Positions 53,506-61,247 of a stretch of DNA of 64,000 bases are shown in pieces. Under the pieces are notes generated by a model. It saw only the letters and a list, made by a program, of their open reading frames with translations, was not told the DNA's origin and did no database searches. The stretch is taken from the NCBI RefSeq assembly GCF_009761675.1, contig NZ_QUZH01000002.1, positions 16,598-80,597 of the forward strand, given 5' to 3'. Made by a program: the position numbers and the translations under genes. Source of the stretch: Bhargavaea sp. CC-171006 (GTDB lineage: Bacteria > Bacillota > Bacilli > Bacillales_A > Planococcaceae). Numbering within the stretch: the first letter of the stretch is position 1; each line of letters begins with the position of its first letter.

Positions 53506-54867
53506 ATGTATACAATTGTCGTCGGTGTAAACCACCGGACGGCGCCTGTCGAGCTCAGGGAACGGCTCAGCTTCCCGGAGTCCGACCTTCCCGCTGCCAT
53601 GCAGGCGCTGCAGAATGAAAAAAGCATCCTGGAGAACGTCATCGTCTCGACATGCAACCGCACCGAGATCTATGCCGTCGGGGATCAGCTCCATACCGTC
53701 CGTTATTACGTCAAACGGTTCCTTGCAAAATGGTTCGGGATGGAGATCGAAGACATCGAACGGTACCTGGTCATCGAAGAGCAGGATGAAGCGATGCGCC
53801 ACCTGTTCAGGGTCGCAGCGGGCCTTGACTCGATGGTGCTCGGGGAAACCCAGATACTGGGCCAAGTACGCTCCAGCTTCCTGATCGGCCAGGAATTCGG
53901 CACGACCGGCACGGTCTTCAACGAGCTGTTCAAGCGGGCGATCACCAATGCAAAGCGCGGCCACTCCGAAACGGAAATCGGCGAAAACGCCGTTTCCGTC
54001 TCTTATGCCGCTGTCGAACTCGGCAAGAAAATCTTCGGTTCGCTGAACCGCAAGCATGTCGTCATTGTAGGCGCGGGGAAAATGGGCGAGCTCGCCATTC
54101 AGAACCTCCACGGGGGCGGAGTCGGCAAAGTGACCGTCCTTAACCGGACGTTCAGCAAGGCGGAAGCGATGGCCGCAAAGTTCAACGGAACGGCCAAGCC
54201 GATGAACGAACTTCAGTGCGCTCTGCTTGAAGCGGACATCGTGATCAGTTCCACCGGTGCAAAAGATTTCGTCATCGACCACGGCATGATGGAATACGTC
54301 GAGAAGTTCCGCAAGGGCAAGCCGCTCTTCATGGTTGATATCGCGGTTCCGCGGGATCTCGATCCGAAAATCGGCGACCTGCCGAACGTCTTCCTTTACG
54401 ACATTGATGACCTTCATGGAATCGTCGAAGCCAATCTCGCCGAACGCCGCAGGGCCGCAGACAAGATCATGGACATGATCGAAGCGGAAATTGTCTCGTT
54501 CGACGACTGGATGACCACGCTTGGCGTCGTCCCTGTCATCTCGGCTTTGCGCAAGAAGGCGCTCTCAATCCAGGAAGAAACGATGGAAAGCATCCTCAAC
54601 AAAATGCCGGAGCTGACCGAGCGGGAAAAGAAAGTCCTCAGCAAGCACACAAAATCGATCATCAACCAGATGCTGAAGGAACCGATCCTGCAGGCAAAGG
54701 AAATTGCGGGTTCACAAGATGCCGCACGGCAGCTTGAACTGTTCCAGCGAATCTTCGGAATCGAAGAAGCCGTGGAAGAGGAGCGCGCAGAAACGGCAGC
54801 CCGTTCGAAGGAAAAGCGGGCTAAGGAAGCCAGCCTTGCCGCCATGAAACCGTCACCGGCTCACTGA
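53506..54867 (+). CDS. hemA: glutamyl-tRNA reductase
   Basis: A 453-residue enzyme reducing glutamyl-tRNA to glutamate-1-semialdehyde, the first step of the C5 haem pathway. The N-terminal catalytic domain has [14 protein letters not shown] and the nucleophile Cys50 in [25 protein letters not shown] is the conserved signature near 113. The NADPH-binding motif [12 protein letters not shown] is near 184, and the C-terminal helical dimerisation domain follows. The start at 53506 gives the family N-terminus. A small palindrome AGGTGT/ACACCT (53491-53503) includes its SD. Confidence 0.96.
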   Translation: MYTIVVGVNHRTAPVELRERLSFPESDLPAAMQALQNEKSILENVIVSTCNRTEIYAVGDQLHTVRYYVKRFLAKWFGMEIEDIERYLVIEEQDEAMRHLFRVAAGLDSMVLGETQILGQVRSSFLIGQEFGTTGTVFNELFKRAITNAKRGHSETEIGENAVSVSYAAVELGKKIFGSLNRKHVVIVGAGKMGELAIQNLHGGGVGKVTVLNRTFSKAEAMAAKFNGTAKPMNELQCALLEADIVISSTGAKDFVIDHGMMEYVEKFRKGKPLFMVDIAVPRDLDPKIGDLPNVFLYDIDDLHGIVEANLAERRRAADKIMDMIEAEIVSFDDWMTTLGVVPVISALRKKALSIQEETMESILNKMPELTEREKKVLSKHTKSIINQMLKEPILQAKEIAGSQDAARQLELFQRIFGIEEAVEEERAETAARSKEKRAKEASLAAMKPSPAH

Positions 54868-54878
54868 TTGTTTTTAAA

Positions 54879-54930
54879 GGGCGTTTCCGCATCTATGTGA
54901 TACACTATAGACGCGGAAACGCTCTTTTTT
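54879..54930 (+). terminator. intrinsic terminator inside the hem cluster (hemA/hemX gap)
   Basis: GCGTTTCCGC (54881-54890) pairs perfectly with GCGGAAACGC (54913-54922); TCTAT/ATAGA extends the stem inward, and TCTTTTTT follows. It should reduce transcription from hemA into hemXCDBL. Confidence 0.85.
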
Positions 54931-54952
54931 AATAAGAAAGCAGAGGGTTTCA

Positions 54953-55783
54953 ATGACCGAAATCGGACTGATAAGATTGCATGAGGTCATGGTCGTCCTC
55001 TATGCGGCCAGCCTTGTGTTTTATTTTATTGACTTCCTGAACAGCCAGCCAAAGGCGAGGAAGGCGGCCTTCTACACGCTCTCCGCCGTCTGGATCATGC
55101 AAACTGCGTTCCTTGTTGGAAATATCATAGAGGAGCAGCGATTTCCGGTGCTCAGCCTTTCGGAAGGCATCAATTTTTATGCATGGCTGCTCATTACGAT
55201 GTCGCTCGTCGTCCACTTTTTCAGGAAGGCGGATTTCGCAGTGTTCTTCCTGAATGTGATCGGCTTTGCGGCTGTCGTCATCACGGCCTTCGGTGAAGCG
55301 GGAACTCCCGGCAGCGCGGTCGGAGAGACACTGATCTCGGAGCTGCTGTTTATTCACATTACGGCCGCGATGATCTCATATACGGCTTTTTCACTGTCTT
55401 TCGTTTTTGCGATTCTATATCTGTTGCTGTACCGTTCTCTGAAAAAGAAAAAATGGGACGGGCAATGGGGCAGGCTTCCTTCCCTTGATCAGGCGATTCG
55501 GGCGATGACGATTTCGGTTGTCATCGGGGTGCCTGTCCTATTGGTCAGCCTGATTCTCGGGCTGCAATGGGCTGTGATCGCAGCGGGGCCGTTTCCTTTA
55601 TGGGACCCTAAGATCATCGGGTCATTCCTGCTGCTCGTCATCTATTGTGTTCTGCTCGTCCTGCAGAACCGCGGCAAGCTGAACGGGCCTGATATCGCGT
55701 GGGGCCATATCCTGGCATTTCTTGCGGTAATCGTGAACTTCCTGCTCGTCAGCAGGTTATCCATGTTTCATTTCTGGTATTGA
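54953..55783 (+). CDS. hemX: HemX, CcsA/ResC-like membrane protein
   Basis: A 276-residue protein with about eight membrane helices, of the cytochrome c assembly (CcsA/CcmC-like) superfamily. In B. subtilis HemX lowers the level of HemA, though the mechanism is not fully known. Conserved parts include SEGINFYAWLLITMSLVVHFF, LLFIHITAAMISYTAFSLSFVFAILYLLLY, PFPLWDPKIIGSFLL and the final WGHILAFLAVIVNFLLVSRLSMFHFWY. The weak SD AGAGG precedes ATG. A terminator separates it from hemA, which is unusual for this operon. Confidence 0.92.
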   Translation: MTEIGLIRLHEVMVVLYAASLVFYFIDFLNSQPKARKAAFYTLSAVWIMQTAFLVGNIIEEQRFPVLSLSEGINFYAWLLITMSLVVHFFRKADFAVFFLNVIGFAAVVITAFGEAGTPGSAVGETLISELLFIHITAAMISYTAFSLSFVFAILYLLLYRSLKKKKWDGQWGRLPSLDQAIRAMTISVVIGVPVLLVSLILGLQWAVIAAGPFPLWDPKIIGSFLLLVIYCVLLVLQNRGKLNGPDIAWGHILAFLAVIVNFLLVSRLSMFHFWY

Positions 55784-55805
55784 TATTTGAAAGGGTGGGT
55801 TCTTT

Positions 55806-56735
55806 TTGAGAAAGATCATTGTCGGTTCAAGACGTTCCAATCTGGCACTTACACAGACAAACTGGTTTATCGATCAGTTGAAGGCGGCAGGTGCGCCGTT
55901 TGAATTCGAAGTCAAGGAAATCGTGACGAAGGGCGACAAGATCCTGGATGTCATGCTGTCGAAAGTCGGCGGCAAGGGACTGTTCGTCAAGGAGATCGAG
56001 CAGGCGCTCATCAATAAAGAGATCGACTTTGCGGTGCACTCCATGAAAGATATGCCTGCCGTGCTCCAGGAAGGCCTGACGATCGGCTGTGTGCCGGAGC
56101 GTGAAGATGCACGTGACGCCTACATCGCCAACGGCCATATCCGTCTGGAAGACCTGCCGGAAGGGGCGGTTGTCGGGACATCCAGTCTCCGCCGCAGCTC
56201 CCAGCTGCTTCTCATGCGTCCGGACCTTGAGATCAAATGGATCCGCGGGAATATCGAGACACGGCTCAGAAAACTCCGCGACGGGGAATACGATGCGATT
56301 ATCCTGGCGACGGCGGGCCTGAACCGGATGGGATGGGATAAAGATCTCGTCACCCATTACCTGGAGCCTGAGCAGTGCATTCCGGCTGTCGGCCAGGGCG
56401 CACTCGGCATCGAATGCCGTTCTGATGATGAGGAGCTTCTCCGTGAGCTCGCGAAACTTACCGAGCCGACGACTCATCAGGCTGTTACGGCTGAGCGCAC
56501 GTTCCTTTCCGAGATGGACGGAAGCTGCCAGGTGCCGATCGGCGGCCACGCGGTTGTCGACGGCGGACAGATCCGCCTCACAGGCTTTGTTGCCTCGCCT
56601 GATGCGAACGATGTGTTCCGCGCGACTGTCATGGATGCCGACCCGGTCAATGCCGGAAAGGAGGCGGCACGCATGCTGAAAGAGCAGGGTGCCGACGACG
56701 TCCTCCGGAAAGTGAAGGCGGACCTCGATGAGTGA
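55806..56735 (+). CDS. hemC: porphobilinogen deaminase
   Basis: A 309-residue enzyme polymerising four porphobilinogens to hydroxymethylbilane. Conserved active-site parts are [11 protein letters not shown] (7-17), VHSMKDMPA (78-86, with the catalytic Asp), [11 protein letters not shown] (124-134) and the dipyrromethane-attachment Cys241 in [13 protein letters not shown]. The start is TTG behind GGGTGGG, in agreement with the family N-terminus. hemD overlaps its 3' end by 8 bases. Confidence 0.95.
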   Translation: MRKIIVGSRRSNLALTQTNWFIDQLKAAGAPFEFEVKEIVTKGDKILDVMLSKVGGKGLFVKEIEQALINKEIDFAVHSMKDMPAVLQEGLTIGCVPEREDARDAYIANGHIRLEDLPEGAVVGTSSLRRSSQLLLMRPDLEIKWIRGNIETRLRKLRDGEYDAIILATAGLNRMGWDKDLVTHYLEPEQCIPAVGQGALGIECRSDDEELLRELAKLTEPTTHQAVTAERTFLSEMDGSCQVPIGGHAVVDGGQIRLTGFVASPDANDVFRATVMDADPVNAGKEAARMLKEQGADDVLRKVKADLDE

Positions 56736-57492
56736 CAAGAATTCCCTTTCCGGGATGACGGTGATCTTCACCGGAACCCCAAAGGCGAAGGAAGCAGTCG
56801 CTTCCGTCCAGCTGCAGGGCGGCAATCCCGTCATCCTGCCGCTCATCAAGACCGTTGAAAAGATTGTAGCGACCGACTCGCTGAGGATGCAAACCTGCGT
56901 CTCCTATGAGTGGCTGATCTTCACGAGTGCCAATGCGGTCCGGTTTTTTGGAAACAAAATGGAGCAAGTCGGCCTTACCCCGCAAGACATACCCGTGAAG
57001 ATTGCGGCTGTCGGAAGCGAGACGGCAAAGGCGCTTGAAGACATCGGATTCCTTGCGGATTTCATTCCATCCACATTCAGTGCGGATCATTTCGTGGAAG
57101 AATTCCCGGCAGTCTCCGATGAAGAGGAGCGCTGCCTGTTCCTGAAAGGCGATCTTGCGAAAGATACAATCAAGGAAGGGCTTGCGAATGAAGTCGATGA
57201 ATGGACCGTCTATGAGACGGTGAACGATGAAGAAGGTATAGATGGTTTGAAGGACCTGCTCAAAAAGGGCGGGGAAATCGCCGTGCTGTTTGCAAGCCCA
57301 TCCGCCGTCCGGGTGTTCGGAGAGCAGATTGCCCCGTTGACCGGATGGACCGGATTTACAATCGGTGCAATCGGACATGTGACCGAGCAGGCGCTGGCAG
57401 AAGCAGGCGCAGAAGTCCACGTCAAACCCGAACGGTACACACTGCTCGACCTCGTCCGGGAATTAGGCAACCGAAAGGAAGGAATGTCATGA
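56728..57492 (+). CDS. hemD: uroporphyrinogen-III synthase
   Basis: A 254-residue bilobed enzyme cyclising hydroxymethylbilane with inversion of ring D to uroporphyrinogen III. Sequence conservation is low in this family; the usable marks are [21 protein letters not shown] at the N-terminus, [14 protein letters not shown] (near 71), [10 protein letters not shown] (near 92), [13 protein letters not shown] (near 189) and [14 protein letters not shown] (near 213). The ATG lies inside the hemC end and the stop overlaps hemB as ATGA, so translation of hemCDB is tightly coupled. Confidence 0.92.
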   Translation: MSDKNSLSGMTVIFTGTPKAKEAVASVQLQGGNPVILPLIKTVEKIVATDSLRMQTCVSYEWLIFTSANAVRFFGNKMEQVGLTPQDIPVKIAAVGSETAKALEDIGFLADFIPSTFSADHFVEEFPAVSDEEERCLFLKGDLAKDTIKEGLANEVDEWTVYETVNDEEGIDGLKDLLKKGGEIAVLFASPSAVRVFGEQIAPLTGWTGFTIGAIGHVTEQALAEAGAEVHVKPERYTLLDLVRELGNRKEGMS

Positions 57493-58469
57493 ACACACTT
57501 CAGTTTGCACGTCATCGCCGCCTCCGCAACTCTGCCGCGATGCGCTCGATGGTTCGCGAAACCGTCCTGAACAAGGAAGATCTGATCTACCCGATTTTCG
57601 TGGCGGAAGGAAAAGGCATCCGCACGGAAGTCAGTTCGATGCCGGGGGTGTTCAACCTGTCGCTTGATCACCTGGGTGAGGAAGTGGACGAGGTCGTATC
57701 GCTCGGCATTCCGGCCGTCCTCCTGTTCGGCGTTCCCGAGCACAAAGACGCGGAAGGAACGGAAGCCTACCATGACCACGGCATTGTCCAGGAGGCGACA
57801 CGCTTTATCAAGGAGCGTCATCCTGACCTGCTCGTCGTGGCGGACACTTGCCTGTGCGAGTATACCGATCACGGCCACTGCGGCCTGATCGAGGAAGGCC
57901 GCATCCTGAACGATCCGTCGCTCGATCTGCTCGCCCGCACGGCTGTCAGCCAGGCCAAAGCGGGAGCGGATATCATCGCGCCATCGAACATGATGGACGG
58001 CTTTGTCACTGTGATCCGCCAGGCATTGGATGAAGCAGGATTTGAAGATGTGCCGATCATGTCCTATGCGGTAAAGTATGCATCCGCCTACTACGGCCCG
58101 TTCCGTGAGGCAGCAGGAAGCACCCCGCAGTTCGGTGACCGGAAGACTTACCAGATGGATCCTGCCAACCGCCTTGAAGCGATCCGCGAAGCACAGTCGG
58201 ACATCGAGGAAGGTGCGGACATGCTGATTGTAAAGCCAGCGCTTTCTTATATGGACGTCATGCGCGAAGTCAAGGACTTCTCGGGCATGCCGGTCGTCGC
58301 CTACAACGTAAGCGGCGAGTACTCGATGGTCAAGGCAGCCGCACAGAACGGCTGGGTCGACGAGGAAAAGATCGTCATGGAGACACTGACATCGATGAAG
58401 CGCGCGGGCGCCGACATGATCATCACGTACTTCGCGAAAGACGCGGTACGATACATGGAGGGGAACTGA
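57489..58469 (+). CDS. hemB: delta-aminolevulinic acid dehydratase (porphobilinogen synthase)
   Basis: A 326-residue enzyme condensing two 5-aminolevulinates into porphobilinogen. The zinc-type metal site with three cysteines is present in [15 protein letters not shown] (Cys 120, 122 and 130). The Schiff-base lysines are expected in [17 protein letters not shown] (near 196) and [13 protein letters not shown] (near 250). The start at 57489 overlaps the hemD stop (ATGA) with AAGGAAGG just upstream; an in-frame ATG at 57345 lies inside hemD and is rejected. Confidence 0.96.
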   Translation: MNTLQFARHRRLRNSAAMRSMVRETVLNKEDLIYPIFVAEGKGIRTEVSSMPGVFNLSLDHLGEEVDEVVSLGIPAVLLFGVPEHKDAEGTEAYHDHGIVQEATRFIKERHPDLLVVADTCLCEYTDHGHCGLIEEGRILNDPSLDLLARTAVSQAKAGADIIAPSNMMDGFVTVIRQALDEAGFEDVPIMSYAVKYASAYYGPFREAAGSTPQFGDRKTYQMDPANRLEAIREAQSDIEEGADMLIVKPALSYMDVMREVKDFSGMPVVAYNVSGEYSMVKAAAQNGWVDEEKIVMETLTSMKRAGADMIITYFAKDAVRYMEGN

Positions 58470-58470
58470 A

Positions 58471-59763
58471 TTGCCACGATCGTATGAGAACTCGAAAAAA
58501 GCCTTTTCCGAAGCCGTCAACCTGATGCCGGGCGGCGTCAACTCGCCTGTCCGGGCGTTCAAGGCGGTCGACATGGACCCGATCTTCATGGAGCGGGGCA
58601 AAGGCGCCGTCATTACCGACATCGACGGCAATGACTATATTGACTACGTCCTTTCCTGGGGACCGCTGATCCATGGCCATGCCGATGACGATGTTGTCGC
58701 GGCGATCCGTGAGCAGGCGGAAAAAGGATCGAGCTTCGGCGCGTCCACGCTTGCCGAAAATGAGCTTGCAAAAATCGTGATCGACCGTGTACCGTCCATC
58801 GAGATGGTCCGCATGGTGTCGTCCGGCACGGAAGCGACGATGAGTGCGCTCCGCGTCGCACGCGGCGTGACCGGCCGTGACAAGATCCTGAAGTTCGAAG
58901 GCTGCTATCACGGACACGGCGACTCGCTGCTGATCAAGGCAGGCTCCGGCGTGGCGACACTCGGGCTGCCTGACAGCCCTGGAGTTCCTGCTTCGATCGC
59001 GGGCAACACGATTACCGTTGCCTACAATGACCTTGACGCTGTGCGCCAGGCATTCGAAAACTTCGGCGAGGACATCGCCGCGGTGATCGTCGAGCCTGTC
59101 GCGGGCAACATGGGCGTCGTGCCTCCGAATGAAGGCTTCCTGGAAGGCCTCCGAGAAGTGACCGAGCAGCATGGCTCGCTCCTGATCTTCGACGAAGTCA
59201 TGACCGGCTTCCGTGTCGGCTACAACAGCGGCCAGGGACTGTTCGGCGTGACGCCTGACCTGACTTGCCTCGGCAAGGTCATCGGCGGTGGCCTTCCGGT
59301 CGGCGCATTCGGCGGCAAGCGTGAAATCATGGAGCAGGTCGCACCGGCCGGCCCGATCTACCAGGCCGGAACGCTCTCCGGAAACCCGCTCGCGATGGCG
59401 GCCGGAATTGCGACGTTGAAAAAGCTGACCCCTGAGTCGTACGATCACTTCAAGGCGCTCGGAGACCGTCTGGAAGCTGGCTTCCGCGAAGCGGCAGAGG
59501 CGAACAACATCCCTCACACCGTCAATCGCGCCGGCTCGATGATCGGCTACTTCCTCACGAACGAGAACGTGACCGACTTCGAAAGCGCCAAGACGTCCGA
59601 CACGGAACTGTTCGGCAAGTATTACGCCCTGATGGCGGAAGAAGGCATCTACCTGCCGCCGTCCCAGTTCGAAGGCGTCTTCATCTCCACCGCCCACACA
59701 GAAGAGCACATCGACCGCACGGTGGAGGCATTCCACAAAGTGTTTGAGCAGCTGAATCGATAA
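58471..59763 (+). CDS. hemL: glutamate-1-semialdehyde 2,1-aminomutase
   Basis: A 430-residue PLP enzyme converting glutamate-1-semialdehyde to 5-aminolevulinate, the product used by HemB. Class III aminotransferase features: [14 protein letters not shown] at the N-terminus, [26 protein letters not shown] (Asp binding the PLP nitrogen) and [18 protein letters not shown] with the Schiff-base Lys near residue 269. The start is TTG, one base after the hemB stop, with GGAGGGG upstream. Last gene of the hem cluster, followed by a terminator. Confidence 0.96.
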   Translation: MPRSYENSKKAFSEAVNLMPGGVNSPVRAFKAVDMDPIFMERGKGAVITDIDGNDYIDYVLSWGPLIHGHADDDVVAAIREQAEKGSSFGASTLAENELAKIVIDRVPSIEMVRMVSSGTEATMSALRVARGVTGRDKILKFEGCYHGHGDSLLIKAGSGVATLGLPDSPGVPASIAGNTITVAYNDLDAVRQAFENFGEDIAAVIVEPVAGNMGVVPPNEGFLEGLREVTEQHGSLLIFDEVMTGFRVGYNSGQGLFGVTPDLTCLGKVIGGGLPVGAFGGKREIMEQVAPAGPIYQAGTLSGNPLAMAAGIATLKKLTPESYDHFKALGDRLEAGFREAAEANNIPHTVNRAGSMIGYFLTNENVTDFESAKTSDTELFGKYYALMAEEGIYLPPSQFEGVFISTAHTEEHIDRTVEAFHKVFEQLNR

Positions 59764-59772
59764 TTTGTTGTG

Positions 59773-59801
59773 TGAACCGTCCCTCAATGGGGCGGTTTTT
59801 A
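59773..59801 (+). terminator. intrinsic terminator of the hem operon
   Basis: GAACCGTCCC (59774-59783) pairs with GGGGCGGTT (59789-59797, with a G-T pair), followed by a T-tail. Confidence 0.85.
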
Positions 59802-59859
59802 TGTTGGAGCGGCTGGCGGGCTGCTTTTTCCGGGCAATCAGGTGCATTTATTTAAGGTA

Positions 59860-59925
59860 GCCGTTTCTTATTTAATGTTGCGGTTCCTTGTTTCAACTTC
59901 AGCCGCCGCTTCTTAATTCATTTCC
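59860..59925. repeat. three imperfect short direct repeats
   Basis: Units GCCGTTTCTTATTTAATG (from 59860), GCGGTTCCTTGTTTCAAC (from 59880) and GCCGCTTCTTAATTCATT (from 59905) share the pattern GCNGYTYCTTRWTT. They lie between the hem terminator and the sigma-E-type promoter. Origin unknown. Confidence 0.45.
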
Positions 59926-59961
59926 AGACCGCATAGCCTAAAAATACATTCCCGGTCTCCG

Positions 59962-59990
59962 CCATATTGGAGCGTTCGGATGCATATATT
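59962..59990 (+). promoter_or_regulatory. candidate sigma-E promoter of the SpoVID-like gene
   Basis: CCATATT (59962-59968) and CATATATT (59983-59990) with a 14-base spacer fit the sigma-E pattern KMATATT-N14/15-CATACANT with few mismatches. It lies 35 bases before the start codon. Confidence 0.65.
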
Positions 59991-60025
59991 GTTTTATGCG
60001 CGAACATACAGAGGAGGAGAGACAG

Positions 60026-60763
60026 ATGGCGATGTCGGCATGGACGATGGAGCAGACGTTCCGTTTTCCGCAGGGATGCGGGGAGCCGGTACGCGCGGAA
60101 TCGGTGAATGTGACGCCCCAGTACACGGACGAGCATACGGAAAATGCCTACCGGCTGACCGGTATTTATCACCTGACATGCATGGCGGTATTTGATGGGG
60201 AGGCAGACACTCCCAATCCGGAGGGCGCGACGATGATCGAAGAGATCGACATGGAAGGGGAGACCGGCTACTTCGAATATGCGGTCCCTCTCTATGTGGA
60301 CCTTCCTTCAGAAACGGGCGAGGGCGCATCGATCAAGTCTCAGGATGTCCGGGCTCATGTGAACGAAGATGGTGCACTGTGCGTCACCTGGAAGGTCGAC
60401 TGCCTGTACGGGGATAATATGGATGATGAATCGGATGAATCACCGGAAACCCCGAAGGCGGAAGTGCTTGAAGTACAGGACGAATCCTCGTCTTCCCCGG
60501 AAAGCAGCAGCCACCGTTCTCCGGGCATGGAAACCGAATCTTCCTCGGTACGTGCAGCGGCAGAGCCTGAGCCCCAGCCCGAGCGCAGGCAGCCGGTTGC
60601 CGCAGCGGTGAGCGCTGAAAAGCCGCAGGTCACCGCGGAAGAGACATTGCAAAATAGCCCGGATGAGGTCAGGGCATTCATCGCGGGCCTCGAGGATACG
60701 TATACCGTCTTTTCTTACCCATCATATAAGATCCTTGTGAAACGCGACGCAGAGTCCGATTAA
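60026..60763 (+). CDS. putative SpoVID-like spore coat assembly protein, divergent and without LysM
   Basis: A 245-residue acidic protein in the spoVID position (hemL-spoVID-valS). The N-terminal ~135 residues form a beta-rich domain (WTMEQTFRFPQGCGEPVRAESVNVTPQYTDEHTENAYRLTGIYHLTC, later YFEYAVPLYVDLP) that resembles the SpoVID N-terminal morphogenetic domain. A low-complexity Glu/Ser/Pro linker (about 140-205) follows, then a short conserved-looking tail, TYTVFSYPSYKILVKRD. The SpoVID LysM domain is absent and the protein is less than half the B. subtilis length. AGGAGG lies 8 bases before ATG 60026. The sigma-E-type promoter supports mother-cell expression. Identity rests mainly on synteny and weak similarity. 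Confidence 0.6.
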   Translation: MAMSAWTMEQTFRFPQGCGEPVRAESVNVTPQYTDEHTENAYRLTGIYHLTCMAVFDGEADTPNPEGATMIEEIDMEGETGYFEYAVPLYVDLPSETGEGASIKSQDVRAHVNEDGALCVTWKVDCLYGDNMDDESDESPETPKAEVLEVQDESSSSPESSSHRSPGMETESSSVRAAAEPEPQPERRQPVAAAVSAEKPQVTAEETLQNSPDEVRAFIAGLEDTYTVFSYPSYKILVKRDAESD

Positions 60764-60913
60764 GCAGATCAGCAGGAGGAAATCGCCCGTCGTCGGCACG
60801 AACAGCGTGCGGATCAGCTGGAAGCAGCAGATCGGGATGATGATTGCCTTGCAGTAAAAACGGATTTTCCGGAGGCAGGGCGGCAGCAGCCATGGGTTGT
60901 ATTTCTTTTTCAA
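60722..60913 (-). CDS. 63-residue membrane protein, convergent with and overlapping the SpoVID-like gene
   Basis: A TTG start at 60913 lies 9 bases after a near-perfect SD (AAAGGAGGTG, minus strand). The protein begins MKKKYNPWLLPPCLRKIRFY and continues with two hydrophobic stretches (about residues 22-38 and 43-60). The Pro-Pro-Cys and Tyr-Cys-Lys features look conserved rather than random. Its last 42 bases overlap the 3' end of the plus-strand SpoVID-like gene. I do not know a function. The strong SD and membrane-protein character make it much more credible than an antisense artefact. Confidence 0.65.
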   Translation of the reverse strand: MKKKYNPWLLPPCLRKIRFYCKAIIIPICCFQLIRTLFVPTTGDFLLLICLIGLCVAFHKDLI

Positions 60914-60934
60914 GGTGGAACACCTCCTTTCGTA

Positions 60935-60963
60935 TTGACGGGCGGATGCCGGTTTTGTACAAT
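60935..60963 (+). promoter_or_regulatory. sigma-A promoter of the valS T-box leader
   Basis: TTGACG (60935-60940) and TACAAT (60958-60963), spacer 17. It runs divergently from the 63-residue membrane gene. Confidence 0.82.
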
Positions 60964-60969
60964 GAACGA

Positions 60970-61218
60970 AATGGATAACGATGCAGTGAGCGGGATGAGT
61001 AGGAACGGATGTTGTCCGGAGAGAGGGAGCGGCTGGTGAGAGCTCCTGTCAGCGCCGTCCGAAGTCGCCCGTGAGCAGCCTCCGCGAACCGAGTAGCGGA
61101 GTGCCGGTCAGACGACCGTTATCGTTTCGAGCGCCGGCCGCTCTTGTTTTGCGTGCCGGAACTAAAGGTGGTACCGCGAAGTCAGCCCTTCGTCCTTTTT
61201 TGGACGGAGGGTTTTTTG
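60970..61218 (+). promoter_or_regulatory. T-box leader (tRNA-Val sensing riboswitch) of valS
   Basis: Contains the AG-bulge segment GGGATGAGTAGG, a Stem I with GGCTGGTGAGAGCTCC, and the T-box AAAGGTGGTACCGCG (about 61165-61179). It ends in a terminator CCCTTCGTCC / GGACGGAGGG with TTTTTT (61186-61217). The specifier after the conserved GAA is GTC (61064-61066), a Val codon followed by a purine. It agrees with the gene controlled. An open frame running through the leader into valS is an artefact of this non-coding region. Confidence 0.93.
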
Positions 61219-61247
61219 ATTTCCCGGAAACAAAGGAGGAAGAAGAG

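Noticed and set aside
57345..57488. N-terminal extension of hemB inside hemD
   Set aside because: Overlaps a conserved gene in another frame; ATG 57489 has an SD and the HemB N-terminus.
61071..61247. N-terminal extension of valS through the T-box leader
   Set aside because: The region is a structured T-box with terminator; ATG 61248 has the proper SD and the family N-terminus.
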